From Streptomyces lucensis JCM 4490 (lineage in GTDB: Bacteria; Actinomycetota; Actinomycetes; Streptomycetales; Streptomycetaceae), in NCBI RefSeq assembly GCF_014650035.1, contig NZ_BMUE01000006.1, forward strand, positions 124,001-188,000: a DNA stretch of 64,000 bases, read 5' to 3'. Positions 42,582-50,943 of this stretch are shown here, one piece after another; positions within the stretch are counted from its first letter, which is position 1; every line of letters begins with the position of its first letter. Under the pieces are notes generated by a model that did no database searches, was not told the origin of the DNA, and saw nothing but the letters and a program-made list of their open reading frames with translations. A program made the position numbers and the translations under genes.

Positions 42582-42686
42582 ATGGACATCGCCCGGCTCC
42601 TCTCCCAGTCCGTCGCGCCGGGTTCGTCCCGGCGGGTGGGGCACGACCACTTTGCTCCGCCCGGGAGTCGGGCGCCACTGAATTAA
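42582..42686 (+). CDS. Possible leaderless micro-ORF, 34 aa
   Basis: The frame reads MDIARLLSQSVAPGSSRR... to a TAA at 42684. The only support is a TANNNT promoter element at the right distance for a leaderless gene and lack of any other gene here. Codon use is not decisive at this length, and the stop is TAA (rare here). Confidence 0.3.
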   Translation: MDIARLLSQSVAPGSSRRVGHDHFAPPGSRAPLN

Positions 42687-42704
42687 CCGGGGCCGGGCGC
42701 CGTC

Positions 42705-42947
42705 CTACCGGCGCCGCCACCGGCGGCGACGGGCCTTGCCGAAGAACCAGCCGGCCGGCGGCTCATCGGAGCGCCACGGCCGCGGCTGCGGCTCCTCGGC
42801 GCGCCAGCGGGCGGCGAGCATCCGGGCCCGGGCGGACGGTTCGGAGGTTCCGGCGGCCCGTACGAACGCCTCGTCCAGGACGATGTCGTCCCAGCCGTCA
42901 CCGTCGGACCGGTCCCGTCCTTCGTGCTGCGGTATCTCCTCACCCAT
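42705..42947 (-). CDS. Small basic-tailed protein, unknown function
   Basis: An 80-aa protein on the minus strand from the ATG at 42947. An acidic N-terminal half (MGEEIPQHEGRDRSDGDGWDDIVLDEAFVRAAG), a helical middle (ARARMLAARWRAE) and a Trp/Arg-rich C-terminus ending RRRRWRRR. There is no signal or membrane segment. Charge asymmetry of this kind suggests nucleic-acid or membrane-surface binding, but no family is recognised. I recall similar small conserved proteins in this neighbourhood in other streptomycetes. It precedes a large ABC operon on the same strand by about 100 bp. Confidence 0.6.
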   Translation of the reverse strand: MGEEIPQHEGRDRSDGDGWDDIVLDEAFVRAAGTSEPSARARMLAARWRAEEPQPRPWRSDEPPAGWFFGKARRRRWRRR

Positions 42948-43047
42948 CTGCGGCCTCCTAGCCGTACTCCTGTTCGCCCAGTCTGCTCCGGGCGGGGTGA
43001 AGTCCCCGTCAAAGCCGCCCGCGCCCTCCTCCTCGTCGCCCCGCGGC

Positions 43048-43767
43048 CTACTCCTCGCCCGCCAGCGTCAGCGACCGCAGCTTCCGGCCGGCGTACCAGG
43101 TGGCCAGGACGGTGACGGCCACCAGCAGCACGGTCGCCGTCGGCAGTCCCACGTCGGAGGTCACCAGCTCCCCCTCGGCGACCTTGTGGGCGACCGCCAG
43201 CGACCACTGCTGGACGCTCAGCGTGCGGGCGCCGGGCACCAGGGAACCGAACAGCGCCTCCCAGACCAGGGCGTACACGAGCCCGAGGACCACCGCGTGC
43301 CGGGAGACGGTGCCCAGCAGCAGGAACAGCGCCGAGTAGGCGATGGAGGCGACCAGGGCGGCGATGGTGTAGGCGACGGCGATCTGCTGGCCGTTGCCGT
43401 TGAGGACGAGTCCCGCGATCATCGTCGGGACCGCCGAGAACACCATCGTCACGGCGATGGCCACGATGAGCTTGGTGAAGATGATCACGGGTCGCTTCAG
43501 CGGCTTGGACAGCAGGTAGACGACGGAGCCGTCGTCGATCTCCGGGCCGATCGCGCCGGTGCCGGCGATGACGCCGATGATCGGCACCATGGTGGCGAGC
43601 GCGAAGCCGCCGAGCACGTCGGACGCCGTCTGGTCGTCGGCCCCGGTCAGGCCGCGTACGGCCACGGAGATCACGATCAGCAGCAGCGGCAGCGCGCCGA
43701 GGATGAGGGCCCGGCGGCGGCCGAGCAGGGCCCGGTAGGTGAGCCGGGCGACGGTGGGGTCGTACAT
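43048..43767 (-). CDS. ABC-2 type transporter permease
   Basis: A 239-aa protein with about six membrane helices (RALILGALPLLLIVISVAV; GGFALATMVPIIGVIAGTGAIG; IFTKLIVAIAVTMVFSAVPTMIAGLVL; AYTIAALVASIAYSALFLLLG; AVVLGLVYALVWEALFG; and one near the C-terminus). GPEIDDGSVVYLLSKPLKRP is the conserved cytosolic loop of ABC-2 permeases that replace transmembrane halves. It pairs with the ATPase gene 11 bp upstream and is last in the four-gene minus-strand operon. Substrate unknown. Confidence 0.85.
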   Translation of the reverse strand: MYDPTVARLTYRALLGRRRALILGALPLLLIVISVAVRGLTGADDQTASDVLGGFALATMVPIIGVIAGTGAIGPEIDDGSVVYLLSKPLKRPVIIFTKLIVAIAVTMVFSAVPTMIAGLVLNGNGQQIAVAYTIAALVASIAYSALFLLLGTVSRHAVVLGLVYALVWEALFGSLVPGARTLSVQQWSLAVAHKVAEGELVTSDVGLPTATVLLVAVTVLATWYAGRKLRSLTLAGEE

Positions 43768-43778
43768 CTTTCGGCCTC

Positions 43779-44690
43779 CTACGCCGCGACCAGGTACGAG
43801 AAGACGGACTCGAGGGACTCGTCGGACGGCGAGACCGTCAGCAGCCGGATCCCGTGCTCGCGGGCGACCTTCGGCAGCAGGGTGGTGAAGCGGCCGAAGT
43901 CGACGGCCTGGACGCGCAGCGCGCCCTCGGCGACGTCGACCTCGATGCCGGACGTGGACGGGTCGGCGATCAGCGCGGCCGCGAGCGTGCGGTCGTCGCT
44001 GGAGCGCACGAGGTAGCGGTGCGGGCGGTCGGTCATCAGGCGGCGGATCCGGCGGAAGTCACCGCTGGCCGCGTGCCGTCCGGCGACGACGACCTCGATG
44101 TGCCGGGCGAGCTGTTCGACCTCTTCGAGGATGTGCGAGGAGAACAGCACCGTGCGGCCCTCGTCGCCCATCCTGCGCAGCAGGTCCATGAGCTGCATCC
44201 GCTGGCGGGGGTCCATGCCGTTGAACGGCTCGTCGAGCAGCAGCAGGGACGGGTCGTGCACCAGCGCGGAGGCCATCTTCACGCGCTGCCGCATGCCCTT
44301 GGAGTACGTGGAGATCTGCCGGTCCTGCGCGTACTCCATCTCGACCGTGGCGAGCGCCCGCGCGGCGGCCTTGGCGCCGAGTCCGTGCAGCTCGGCGTTG
44401 GCGACGACGAACTCGCGCCCGGTGAGGAAGTCGTACATCGCCTCCCGCTCGGGGACGACGCCGATGTGCTTGTAGACGGCCTCGTTGCGCCACACCGGCC
44501 GCCCGTCGAGGGTGACCGTGCCGGTGGAGGGGGCGAGGAAGCCGCCCATCATGTTGATGAGGGTGGACTTCCCGGCGCCGTTCGGGCCGAGCAGGCCCGT
44601 CACGCCGGGGCCGATGGTCATGGTGACGTCGTTGACGGCGACCACGTTGCCGAACCAGCGGGAGACGTGGTCGATGGAGAGAGTGCTCAT
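43779..44690 (-). CDS. ABC transporter ATPase (exporter type)
   Basis: A 303-aa protein. Walker A GPNGAGKSTLINMMGG, Q-loop region VVPEREAMYDFLTGREFV, signature YSKGMRQRVKMA, Walker B LLLLDEPFNGMDP and the H-loop SSHIL. The C-terminal 80 residues (PHRYLVRSSDDRTLAAALIADPSTSGIEVDVAEGALRVQAVDFGRFTTLLPKVAREHGI) form the regulatory domain seen in antibiotic and Gld-type exporters. It pairs with the permease at 43048. The ATG at 44690 begins right at the first strand of the ABC fold. Part of the four-gene ABC operon. Confidence 0.88.
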   Translation of the reverse strand: MSTLSIDHVSRWFGNVVAVNDVTMTIGPGVTGLLGPNGAGKSTLINMMGGFLAPSTGTVTLDGRPVWRNEAVYKHIGVVPEREAMYDFLTGREFVVANAELHGLGAKAAARALATVEMEYAQDRQISTYSKGMRQRVKMASALVHDPSLLLLDEPFNGMDPRQRMQLMDLLRRMGDEGRTVLFSSHILEEVEQLARHIEVVVAGRHAASGDFRRIRRLMTDRPHRYLVRSSDDRTLAAALIADPSTSGIEVDVAEGALRVQAVDFGRFTTLLPKVAREHGIRLLTVSPSDESLESVFSYLVAA

Positions 44691-44742
44691 GGGCGCAGCC
44701 CGTTCCTTGGAAGGGTGGTGGCGGGCGACGGGCCGGGCGTGG

Positions 44743-45654
44743 TCACAGTCCCACCTTCTTGTAGCGGCGGACGAGGAGGGCGTAGCACGCGGCGACCAGG
44801 CCCAGGGTGAGCAGGACGTACACCGCGCCCTGCCCGTGGGAGGGGACGATCCCGTCGGGGAAGGAGGAGTCGCCGCCGAGGAGGGCGGACTGCACACCGT
44901 CGATCAGCGTGACGGGCGAGAACAGGCCGATCCACGGGACGGCGCCGTCGCTGCCCTGGACGTGGGCGATGGCCTGGAGGGTGGAGACGGCGCCGTAGGA
45001 GATGGTGAGCACGGCGATCACGGCGGCGATGCCGAAGCCCCGGCGCGGGGTGACCGCGGCGATGACGAGGCCGACACCGGCGAACAGCAGCGAGAGCAGG
45101 GCCACGGAGACCAGTCCCTGGGCGAACTGCCCGGTCTGGTGGGCGAAGCCCATCTTGGCGAGCAGCGAGCCGAGGTACATCACGATCAGCGGGGCGCCGG
45201 TGAGGACGAACAGGGCGGACGCGAGCGCCGCGAACTTCGCCAGGACGTAGTCGGCGGTCTCGATGGGCCGCGAGAAGTACAGCGGCACGGTCTTGAAGCG
45301 CAGGTCGCGGGAGACGGACTGGGGCGCCTGCGAGGCGACGTACAGGCTGATCACGGCCTGCATGACGATCGCCCAGCGGGTGTAGGCGTGGGCGAGCGGC
45401 AGCTCGTGCGCCTTGGTGGTCACCGCGACGGCCACCATGATGGCGGCGGGCACGCACATGACCGCCAGCAGCAGCATCGGCAGCACCTTGGACTTCACCG
45501 AACGGCCGAGGCCGTAGGCGCCGCGCAGGGACTGCGAGTACAGCGAGCGGCGGGCGTAGGCGCGGCCGAGGCGGGGTCCGTCGTAACCGCGGTAGCCGAT
45601 GTCGTGGATGCGGGTCTGGTCGCCCGCGGGGGCGAGGGGGTGCTCAACCGCCAT
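44743..45654 (-). CDS. ABC transporter permease, second set
   Basis: A 303-aa protein with a cytosolic N-terminus (HDIGYRGYDGPRLGRAYARRSLYSQSLRG), then about six membrane helices. RDLRFKTVPLYFSRPIETADYVLAKFAA is the conserved ABC-2 permease coupling loop. It is overlapped by 11 nt at its start by the stop of the upstream ATPase gene (45644-45654), which indicates translational coupling and a stoichiometric pair. There are 52 bp to the next ATPase gene. Substrate unknown. Confidence 0.85.
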   Translation of the reverse strand: MAVEHPLAPAGDQTRIHDIGYRGYDGPRLGRAYARRSLYSQSLRGAYGLGRSVKSKVLPMLLLAVMCVPAAIMVAVAVTTKAHELPLAHAYTRWAIVMQAVISLYVASQAPQSVSRDLRFKTVPLYFSRPIETADYVLAKFAALASALFVLTGAPLIVMYLGSLLAKMGFAHQTGQFAQGLVSVALLSLLFAGVGLVIAAVTPRRGFGIAAVIAVLTISYGAVSTLQAIAHVQGSDGAVPWIGLFSPVTLIDGVQSALLGGDSSFPDGIVPSHGQGAVYVLLTLGLVAACYALLVRRYKKVGL

Positions 45655-46615
45655 GGCCGGCGGCCTCCTTCCGCTGCTCGTCGCTGCTGCTGAACACCTC
45701 GGAGATGTGGTGGCGGCGCTGTTCCATGCGCACCAGGCCGAGGCCGAGGTCGGCCACCACGTCCCGGACGAGGTCGTAGGTGTCCTCGCCCGTGGCGGTC
45801 AGCAGCAGGATGTGCCCGGCGCCGGGCAGTCCGCCCGCCTCGGCGTTCGTGTCGATCCCGCGCGCGTGGAGCGCGTCGCGGACCGCGCGGGTGCCGTCGG
45901 GGTGGGCGTCGCTGTCGGTGACCTCGATCGCGAGGGTGGTCGTGGTCTGGGTGAAGTCGGTGGTGGAGCTGGAGCGCAGCAGCTTGCCGCCGTCGATGAC
46001 GACGACGTGGTCGCAGGTGCGTTCCAGCTCGCCGAGGAGGTGGGAGGTGACGAGGACCGAGATGCCGAAGTCGCTGTGGATGCGGCGGATCAGGCCGAGC
46101 ATCTCGTCGCGGCCGACCGGGTCGAGGCCGTTGGTCGGCTCGTCCAGGAAGACCAGCCTCGGGTCGTGCACCAGGGCCTGGGCCAGCTTCACCCGCTGCT
46201 TCATGCCGGTGGAGTAGCCGCCGATGGGGCGGTAGCGCTCCTCGTACAGGCCGACGTGGCGCAGGGTGTCCGCGGTGCGCTCGCGCGCGGCGGCGGGCGG
46301 CAGGCCGGACATGCGGGCCATGTGGACGACGAACTCGGTGGCCGAGACGTCGGGCGGCAGGCAGTCGTGCTCCGGCATGTAGCCCACGCGCTCGCGGATG
46401 GCGGCGCCCTCGGTGGCCACGTCCAGGCCGAGCACCGCGGCGCGGCCCTCCGTGGCGGGGGACAGACCCAGCAGGATCTTGATCAGGGTGGACTTGCCGG
46501 CGCCGTTGGCTCCGACGAGTCCGGTCACACCGGGCCCGATGTCCACGGACAGCCGGTCGAGCGCGGTCACCCGGGGGAACCGCTTGCTCAGGCTTTCGGT
46601 CACGATCACAGTCAC
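45644..46615 (-). CDS. ABC transporter ATPase, second set, first gene of operon
   Basis: A 323-aa protein. Walker A GANGAGKSTLIKILLG, signature YSTGMKQRVKLA, Walker B LVFLDEPTNGLDP, H-loop TSHLL, and a C-terminal regulatory domain (LAIEVTDSDAHPDGTRAVRDALHARGIDTNAEAG). It is closest to bacitracin/multidrug-type exporter ATPases. The GTG at 46615 is preceded on the minus strand by TACCGT and 7 nt, so it is likely a leaderless message; this is the head of the operon. Two ATPase-permease pairs in tandem suggest one heteromeric exporter or two related pumps. Confidence 0.88.
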   Translation of the reverse strand: MTVIVTESLSKRFPRVTALDRLSVDIGPGVTGLVGANGAGKSTLIKILLGLSPATEGRAAVLGLDVATEGAAIRERVGYMPEHDCLPPDVSATEFVVHMARMSGLPPAAARERTADTLRHVGLYEERYRPIGGYSTGMKQRVKLAQALVHDPRLVFLDEPTNGLDPVGRDEMLGLIRRIHSDFGISVLVTSHLLGELERTCDHVVVIDGGKLLRSSSTTDFTQTTTTLAIEVTDSDAHPDGTRAVRDALHARGIDTNAEAGGLPGAGHILLLTATGEDTYDLVRDVVADLGLGLVRMEQRRHHISEVFSSSDEQRKEAAGHGG

Positions 46616-46917
46616 GGCTACGACGGTAGTGACACGGAGCAGGCCGGTCGTCAGACCGTGGAGGCGTCTTCACGTCAGACTCGAGTAGTACGGGACCCTG
46701 AGGGAACCCCGTCCCAGGTCTTGCCCCGGTCGTGCGCCGGGCGTCGTCCGCGGCCCTTGATCGACCCTATTGACGTTCTCTCTAACAACTGCCACATTCG
46801 CGAGTGTCACGTTACGGACGCGTACCGCGGCCGGCCGGCGTGACGCCCGGCGGGACGGCGGCCGGACACAGCGGACTCCCCGCACATCGCGGGTGGGCGG
46901 CGACGGGCGGAGGAACG
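46616..46917. promoter_or_regulatory. Divergent promoter region, about 300 bp
   Basis: ACGGTA at 46623-46628 is the minus-strand -10 (TACCGT) of the ABC operon. The remainder includes a lower-GC block (46765-46815). No gene or repeat recognised. Confidence 0.45.
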
Positions 46918-48672
46918 GTGACCCTGGAAGGTGCGCGCGAGCGCCGGGTGCGAACCGGCGGGGTCGAGCTGTGCGTGGCCGAGCTGGGTGATCCCCGGCA
47001 GCCGACGGTGGTGCTGGTGCACGGCTACCCGGACAGCAAGGAGGTCTGGTCCGAGGTCGCCGCCCGTCTGGCGGACCGCTTCCACGTCGTCCTCTACGAC
47101 GTCCGGGGCCACGGCCGCTCCACGGCGCCGAAGCCCCTGCGCGGCGGCTTCACCCTCGCCAAGCTGACGGACGACTTCCTGGCCGTGGCGGACGCGGTGA
47201 GCCCGGACCGCCCGGTGCACCTCGTCGGTCACGACTGGGGCTCGGTGCAGGGGTGGGAGTTCGTCACGACCGGCCGCGCCCAGGACCGGGTGGCGTCCTT
47301 CACCTCGGTGTCCGGACCGTCCCTCGACCACTTCGGGCACTGGATCGACGCGCGCGTGAAGCGTCCGACGCCCCGCCGGGTGGCACAGCTCCTCGGCCAG
47401 GGCGCGAAGTCCTGGTACGTGTACGCGCTGCACACGCCCGCCCTGCCGGAGCTCGCCTGGCGCGGCCCGCTCGGCAGGCGCTGGCCGAGGATCCTGGAGC
47501 GGACCGAGCGCATCCCCCGCGGCGACTACCCGACCTCCTCCCTGCCCTCCGACGCCGCGCACGGCGCCTGGCTGTACCGCGACAACGTGCGCGCCCGGCT
47601 GCGCAGGCCGCGCCCGGACGCGCACGCGCACGTGCCCGTGCAGCTCATCACGCCGCTGGAGGACGCGTTCCTCTCGGAACGGCTGTACGACGACCTGGAG
47701 CGGTGGGCGCCCCGGCTGACCCGCCGTACCCTGCCGGCCGGGCACTGGGTCCCGCGCACCCGGCCCGACCAGCTCTCGGCCTGGATCGCGGAGTTCGTGC
47801 GGTCCGTGGAGGACGGCCGTCCCGTGCCGAAGGCCGCCGGCCGCCATGCCGACCGGTTCGGCGGTCAGTTGGTGCTGGTCACCGGCGCCGGCGGTGGCAT
47901 CGGGCGGGCCACCGCGTTCGCGTTCGCGCAGGCCGGCGCGCGCGTGGTGGCCGTCGACCGCGACAGCGCGGCCGCGGCCCGCACGGCCGGACGGTCCCGG
48001 CAGCTCGGCGCCCCCGAGGCCTGGGCCGAGACGGCCGACGTCTCCGACGAGCAGGCCATGGAGAAGCTCGCGGAGAAGGTCCACCGCGAGTACGGCGTGC
48101 TGGACGTACTCGTCAACAACGCGGGCATCGGCCTGGCGGGCTCCTTCTTCGCCACGACGACCGACGACTGGCGCCGGGTTCTCGACGTCAATCTCTGGGG
48201 CGTCATCCACGGCTGCCGCCTGTTCGGGGCGCGCATGGCCGAGCGCGGCCAGGGCGGCCACATCGTCAACGTCGCGTCCGCGGCCGCGTACCAGCCCTCC
48301 CGTGCCCTGCCGGCCTACAGCACGTCCAAGGCGGCCGTGCTGATGCTCTCCGAGTGCCTGCGCGCCGAACTCGCCGGACGGGGCATCGGGGTGAGCGCGA
48401 TCTGCCCCGGCCTCGTCAACACCGGCATCACCTCCACGGCCCGCTTCGCCGGCGCCGACGAGGCCGAGGAACACCGCCTGCGGCGCAGGGCGACCCGGCT
48501 GTACGGGCTGCGCAACTACCCGCCGGAGAAGGTGGCCGCGGCCGTCCTGGACGCGGTGGCCCGGAACACGGCGCTCGCACCGGTGACCGTCGAGGCCCGC
48601 GGCGCACGCCTCCTGTCCCGCTTCCTGCCGGGGGCACTGCGCCGGATCGCACGGGTGGAACCCAGGCTGTGA
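46918..48672 (+). CDS. EphD-like alpha/beta-hydrolase fused to short-chain dehydrogenase
   Basis: A 584-aa protein; the GTG at 46918 has ggaggaac upstream, chosen over an earlier ATG without one. The N-terminal alpha/beta-hydrolase (about 1-300) has VLVHGYPDSKEVW, the nucleophile elbow GHDWGSVQGW with Asp as in epoxide hydrolases, and a late His (PAGHWVPRT). The C-terminal SDR (about 315-580) has LVTGAGGGIGRATAFAF, VNNAGIGLAGSFF, and the catalytic YSTSK. The same fusion is known as EphD in mycobacteria (mycolic-acid epoxide metabolism). Streptomyces lacks mycolates, so the substrate is open. The two steps could be linked chemically. Confidence 0.87.
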   Translation: MTLEGARERRVRTGGVELCVAELGDPRQPTVVLVHGYPDSKEVWSEVAARLADRFHVVLYDVRGHGRSTAPKPLRGGFTLAKLTDDFLAVADAVSPDRPVHLVGHDWGSVQGWEFVTTGRAQDRVASFTSVSGPSLDHFGHWIDARVKRPTPRRVAQLLGQGAKSWYVYALHTPALPELAWRGPLGRRWPRILERTERIPRGDYPTSSLPSDAAHGAWLYRDNVRARLRRPRPDAHAHVPVQLITPLEDAFLSERLYDDLERWAPRLTRRTLPAGHWVPRTRPDQLSAWIAEFVRSVEDGRPVPKAAGRHADRFGGQLVLVTGAGGGIGRATAFAFAQAGARVVAVDRDSAAAARTAGRSRQLGAPEAWAETADVSDEQAMEKLAEKVHREYGVLDVLVNNAGIGLAGSFFATTTDDWRRVLDVNLWGVIHGCRLFGARMAERGQGGHIVNVASAAAYQPSRALPAYSTSKAAVLMLSECLRAELAGRGIGVSAICPGLVNTGITSTARFAGADEAEEHRLRRRATRLYGLRNYPPEKVAAAVLDAVARNTALAPVTVEARGARLLSRFLPGALRRIARVEPRL

Positions 48673-48731
48673 GGGCACGGGCGGACGCCCTTCCGCGGCG
48701 GCGTCGGCGAACACCTCGCGAACGAGGGCCA

Positions 48732-48787
48732 GTTGTCCACAGGGACGCGGAACACGCCTGTGGACAACCGGGCTTGGCTGTGGATCA
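48732..48787. promoter_or_regulatory. Inverted pair of DnaA boxes upstream of kptA
   Basis: gttgtccacagg (48732-48743) and cctgtggacaac (48757-48768) form a perfect 12-bp inverted repeat that contains two TTGTCCACA boxes. A third, weaker tgtggatca lies at 48779-48787. They are about 60 bp before the kptA ATG. Confidence 0.6.
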
Positions 48788-48842
48788 AACCCGCCGGTGA
48801 AAAGAACCTGCGTGATCCTCGTCTCTGCCGCACGCTGGAGCC

Positions 48843-49415
48843 ATGGACGAAAGACGCACCGTCAAGGTGTCGAAGTACCTCTCCAAACACCTGCGCCACC
48901 AGCCCGAGCGCATCGGCCTCACACTGGACCCGGGCGGCTGGGTGGAGGTCGACACGCTGATCGCGGCCGCGGGCGCCCACGGCTTCCGGATCACCCGTGA
49001 GGAACTGGACCACGTGGTGGCCACCAACGACAAACGGCGCTTCGTGATCGAGGGCGCCAGGATCCGCGCCAGTCAGGGCCACAGCGTCGAGGTCGACCTC
49101 GGCCTGCCCCCGGCGCCCCCACCGCCGTGCCTCTACCACGGGACCGTCGCCCGCAATCTGGACGCGATCCGAAGCGAGGGCCTCAGGCCCATGAACCGGC
49201 ACGACGTCCACCTCTCCGCCGACCGGGACACCGCCACCCGCGTCGGCGCCCGCCGCGGCCGGCCCGTGGTGCTGACCGTCGACGCCGCGGCGATGCACCG
49301 CGACGGCTACCAGTTCCAGGTCAGCGCCAACGGCGTCTGGCTGACGAAGGCCGTACCGCCGTGCTACCTCCTCTTCCCCGGTCCCGCTGAACACGGACCG
49401 CCCCAGGAGTCATGA
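48843..49415 (+). CDS. kptA: RNA 2'-phosphotransferase (Tpt1/KptA)
   Basis: A 190-aa protein. The sequence LSKHLRHQPERIGLTLDPGGWVEVDTLI, HVVATNDKRRFVIEGARIRASQGHSVEVDLG, LYHGTVARNLDAIRSEGLRPMNRHDVHLS and DGYQFQVSANGVWLTKAVP matches Tpt1, including the catalytic Arg-His-Arg-Arg set (R of LSKxLRH, H, and R). Yeast Tpt1 removes the 2'-phosphate from ligated tRNA using NAD+. Bacterial KptA has an uncertain substrate, since bacteria lack that splicing pathway. It is coupled to the next gene by an ATGA overlap. Confidence 0.92.
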   Translation: MDERRTVKVSKYLSKHLRHQPERIGLTLDPGGWVEVDTLIAAAGAHGFRITREELDHVVATNDKRRFVIEGARIRASQGHSVEVDLGLPPAPPPPCLYHGTVARNLDAIRSEGLRPMNRHDVHLSADRDTATRVGARRGRPVVLTVDAAAMHRDGYQFQVSANGVWLTKAVPPCYLLFPGPAEHGPPQES

Positions 49416-49882
49416 TCATCGGTATGGACTCTTCCTCCGGGCACCTGCCGACCACCGAGGCCGCTGTCACCGCCCTGCGCGCCCTCGCCGTCCACCACGC
49501 GCGCGAGATCGAGGTGACCCACGACATCGGCGCCGACCAGACCTCCCGCCGCAGCGCCGCGGGCGTCGGTGTGACCACGGACCCCGACGGCTCGCTCCCG
49601 CACGAGGCTCATGTGACGTTCGGCGGCACACCCCGCGTGGACGTACGGCTCTACCCGGAGGACGACGCGCTGGTCACCGTCGAGGGCGTCGAGTGCCACG
49701 ACATCCCGCGCGACGACGTCCCGGCGTTCGTCCGCTCCGTCTTCGAAGGTCTCGCCCACGTCACCGCGCGCCGCTTCCCACCCGGCTACCGCCTGGTCGT
49801 CCCGCTCCCGGGTGACCGGGCCCACAAGGAGTACCTCCCCGGCGTCCTCCTCACCCCATGGCTGAGCAGCCGCATCAGGTGA
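49412..49882 (+). CDS. Hypothetical protein coupled to kptA
   Basis: A 156-aa protein starting at the ATG that overlaps the kptA stop. An alternative ATG lies 12 nt downstream, but aggag is better placed for the first. Readable features: TTEAAVTALRALAVHHAREIEVTHDIG, a short strand-rich centre, VDVRLYPEDDALVTVEGVECHDIPRDDVPAFVRSVFEGLAHVTARRFPPGYRLVVPLPGD. It is cytosolic, without signal or membrane segment. No family recognised. The coupling to kptA suggests a shared role in RNA or ADP-ribose metabolism, which is inference only. Confidence 0.65.
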   Translation: MIIGMDSSSGHLPTTEAAVTALRALAVHHAREIEVTHDIGADQTSRRSAAGVGVTTDPDGSLPHEAHVTFGGTPRVDVRLYPEDDALVTVEGVECHDIPRDDVPAFVRSVFEGLAHVTARRFPPGYRLVVPLPGDRAHKEYLPGVLLTPWLSSRIR

Positions 49883-49911
49883 CCGTTTCGCCCGTGGCCG
49901 GCGGTGCCGCT

Positions 49912-49917
49912 TACTCT
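49912..49917 (+). promoter_or_regulatory. -10 element TACTCT of LLM gene (leaderless)
   Basis: TANNNT followed by 7 nt and the ATG at 49925. Confidence 0.5.
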
Positions 49918-49924
49918 CGGACGC

Positions 49925-50827
49925 ATGAGTCTGCGTCTGAGCACCGTGATCCTGCCCCACCGCCGCTGGAACGAGGGCGGCCGTTCGGCCTGGGTGCGCG
50001 CCGAGCAGCTCGGTTTCCACACCGCGTACACCTACGACCACCTCTCCTGGCGCAGCTTCCGCGACGGCCCGTGGTTCGGCGCGATCCCGACGCTGACCGC
50101 CGCCGCGGCGGCCACCGAGCGGCTGCGGCTCGGCACGCTGGTCACCTCACCGAACTTCCGGCACCCGGTGACGCTCGCCAAGGAGCTGATCTCCCTCGAC
50201 GACATCTCCGGCGGCCGGGTCACCCTGGGCATCGGTGCCGGCGGCACCGGTTTCGACGCGACGGCCCTCGGCCAGGAGCCCTGGACGCCACGCGAGCGCG
50301 CCGACCGGCTCGCCGAGTTCGTGCCGCTGCTCGACCGGCTGCTCACCGAGGACACGGTGTCGTACGAGGGGGACTTCTACTCGGCCCACGAGGCGCGGAA
50401 CATCCCGGGCTGCGTGCAGCGGCCCCGGCTGCCCTTCGCGGTGGCGGCCACCGGCCCGCGCGGCCTCAGGCTGGCCGCGCGGTACGGGCAGGCGTGGGTG
50501 ACCACCGGCGACCCGAAGCTGTACGAGACCGGCACGCCCGAGCAGTCCGTCGAGGCACTGCGCGGGCAGGCCGGCAAGCTGGCTGAGGCCTGCTCGGCCG
50601 TCGGGCGGGACGTGACGGATCTGGAGAAGGTCCTGCTCACCGGCTTCACCCCGGACCGCGGCCGGCCGTTGCAGTCGCTGGACGCCTTCGTGGACTTCGT
50701 CGGCCGGCACCGGGAGCTGGGCTTCACGGAGATCGTGATCCACTGGCCGATCCCGGACTCCGACTTCGCCGCGGACCAGAAGGTCTTCGAGCGGATCGCC
50801 ATGGAGGCCGTCGCCCAGCTGGGCTGA
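49925..50827 (+). CDS. LLM-class flavin-dependent oxidoreductase
   Basis: A 300-aa luciferase-like TIM barrel. The pattern [74 protein letters not shown] is the classic LLM core (PxxxAKxxxxLDxxSGGRxxLGxGxG). [28 protein letters not shown] is the second conserved block. The partner is FMN or F420; the substrate is unknown. Short gap after the hypothetical gene, probably its own leaderless promoter. Confidence 0.9.
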   Translation: MSLRLSTVILPHRRWNEGGRSAWVRAEQLGFHTAYTYDHLSWRSFRDGPWFGAIPTLTAAAAATERLRLGTLVTSPNFRHPVTLAKELISLDDISGGRVTLGIGAGGTGFDATALGQEPWTPRERADRLAEFVPLLDRLLTEDTVSYEGDFYSAHEARNIPGCVQRPRLPFAVAATGPRGLRLAARYGQAWVTTGDPKLYETGTPEQSVEALRGQAGKLAEACSAVGRDVTDLEKVLLTGFTPDRGRPLQSLDAFVDFVGRHRELGFTEIVIHWPIPDSDFAADQKVFERIAMEAVAQLG

Positions 50828-50943
50828 CGCACGGTGCCAACGGGCCGCCCCGGCCACGGGGCTTCCGCGTGCCGAGCGTCATCTGTGTCTCATCTGTGCG
50901 CACTTCCGCACGACCGTGCGGGCATATGCGCGAGAATGACCGG

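Noticed and set aside
42736..44016. 426-aa plus-strand frame over the ABC permease
   Set aside because: It is antisense to the small basic protein and the permease; Q/H/R-rich shadow composition.
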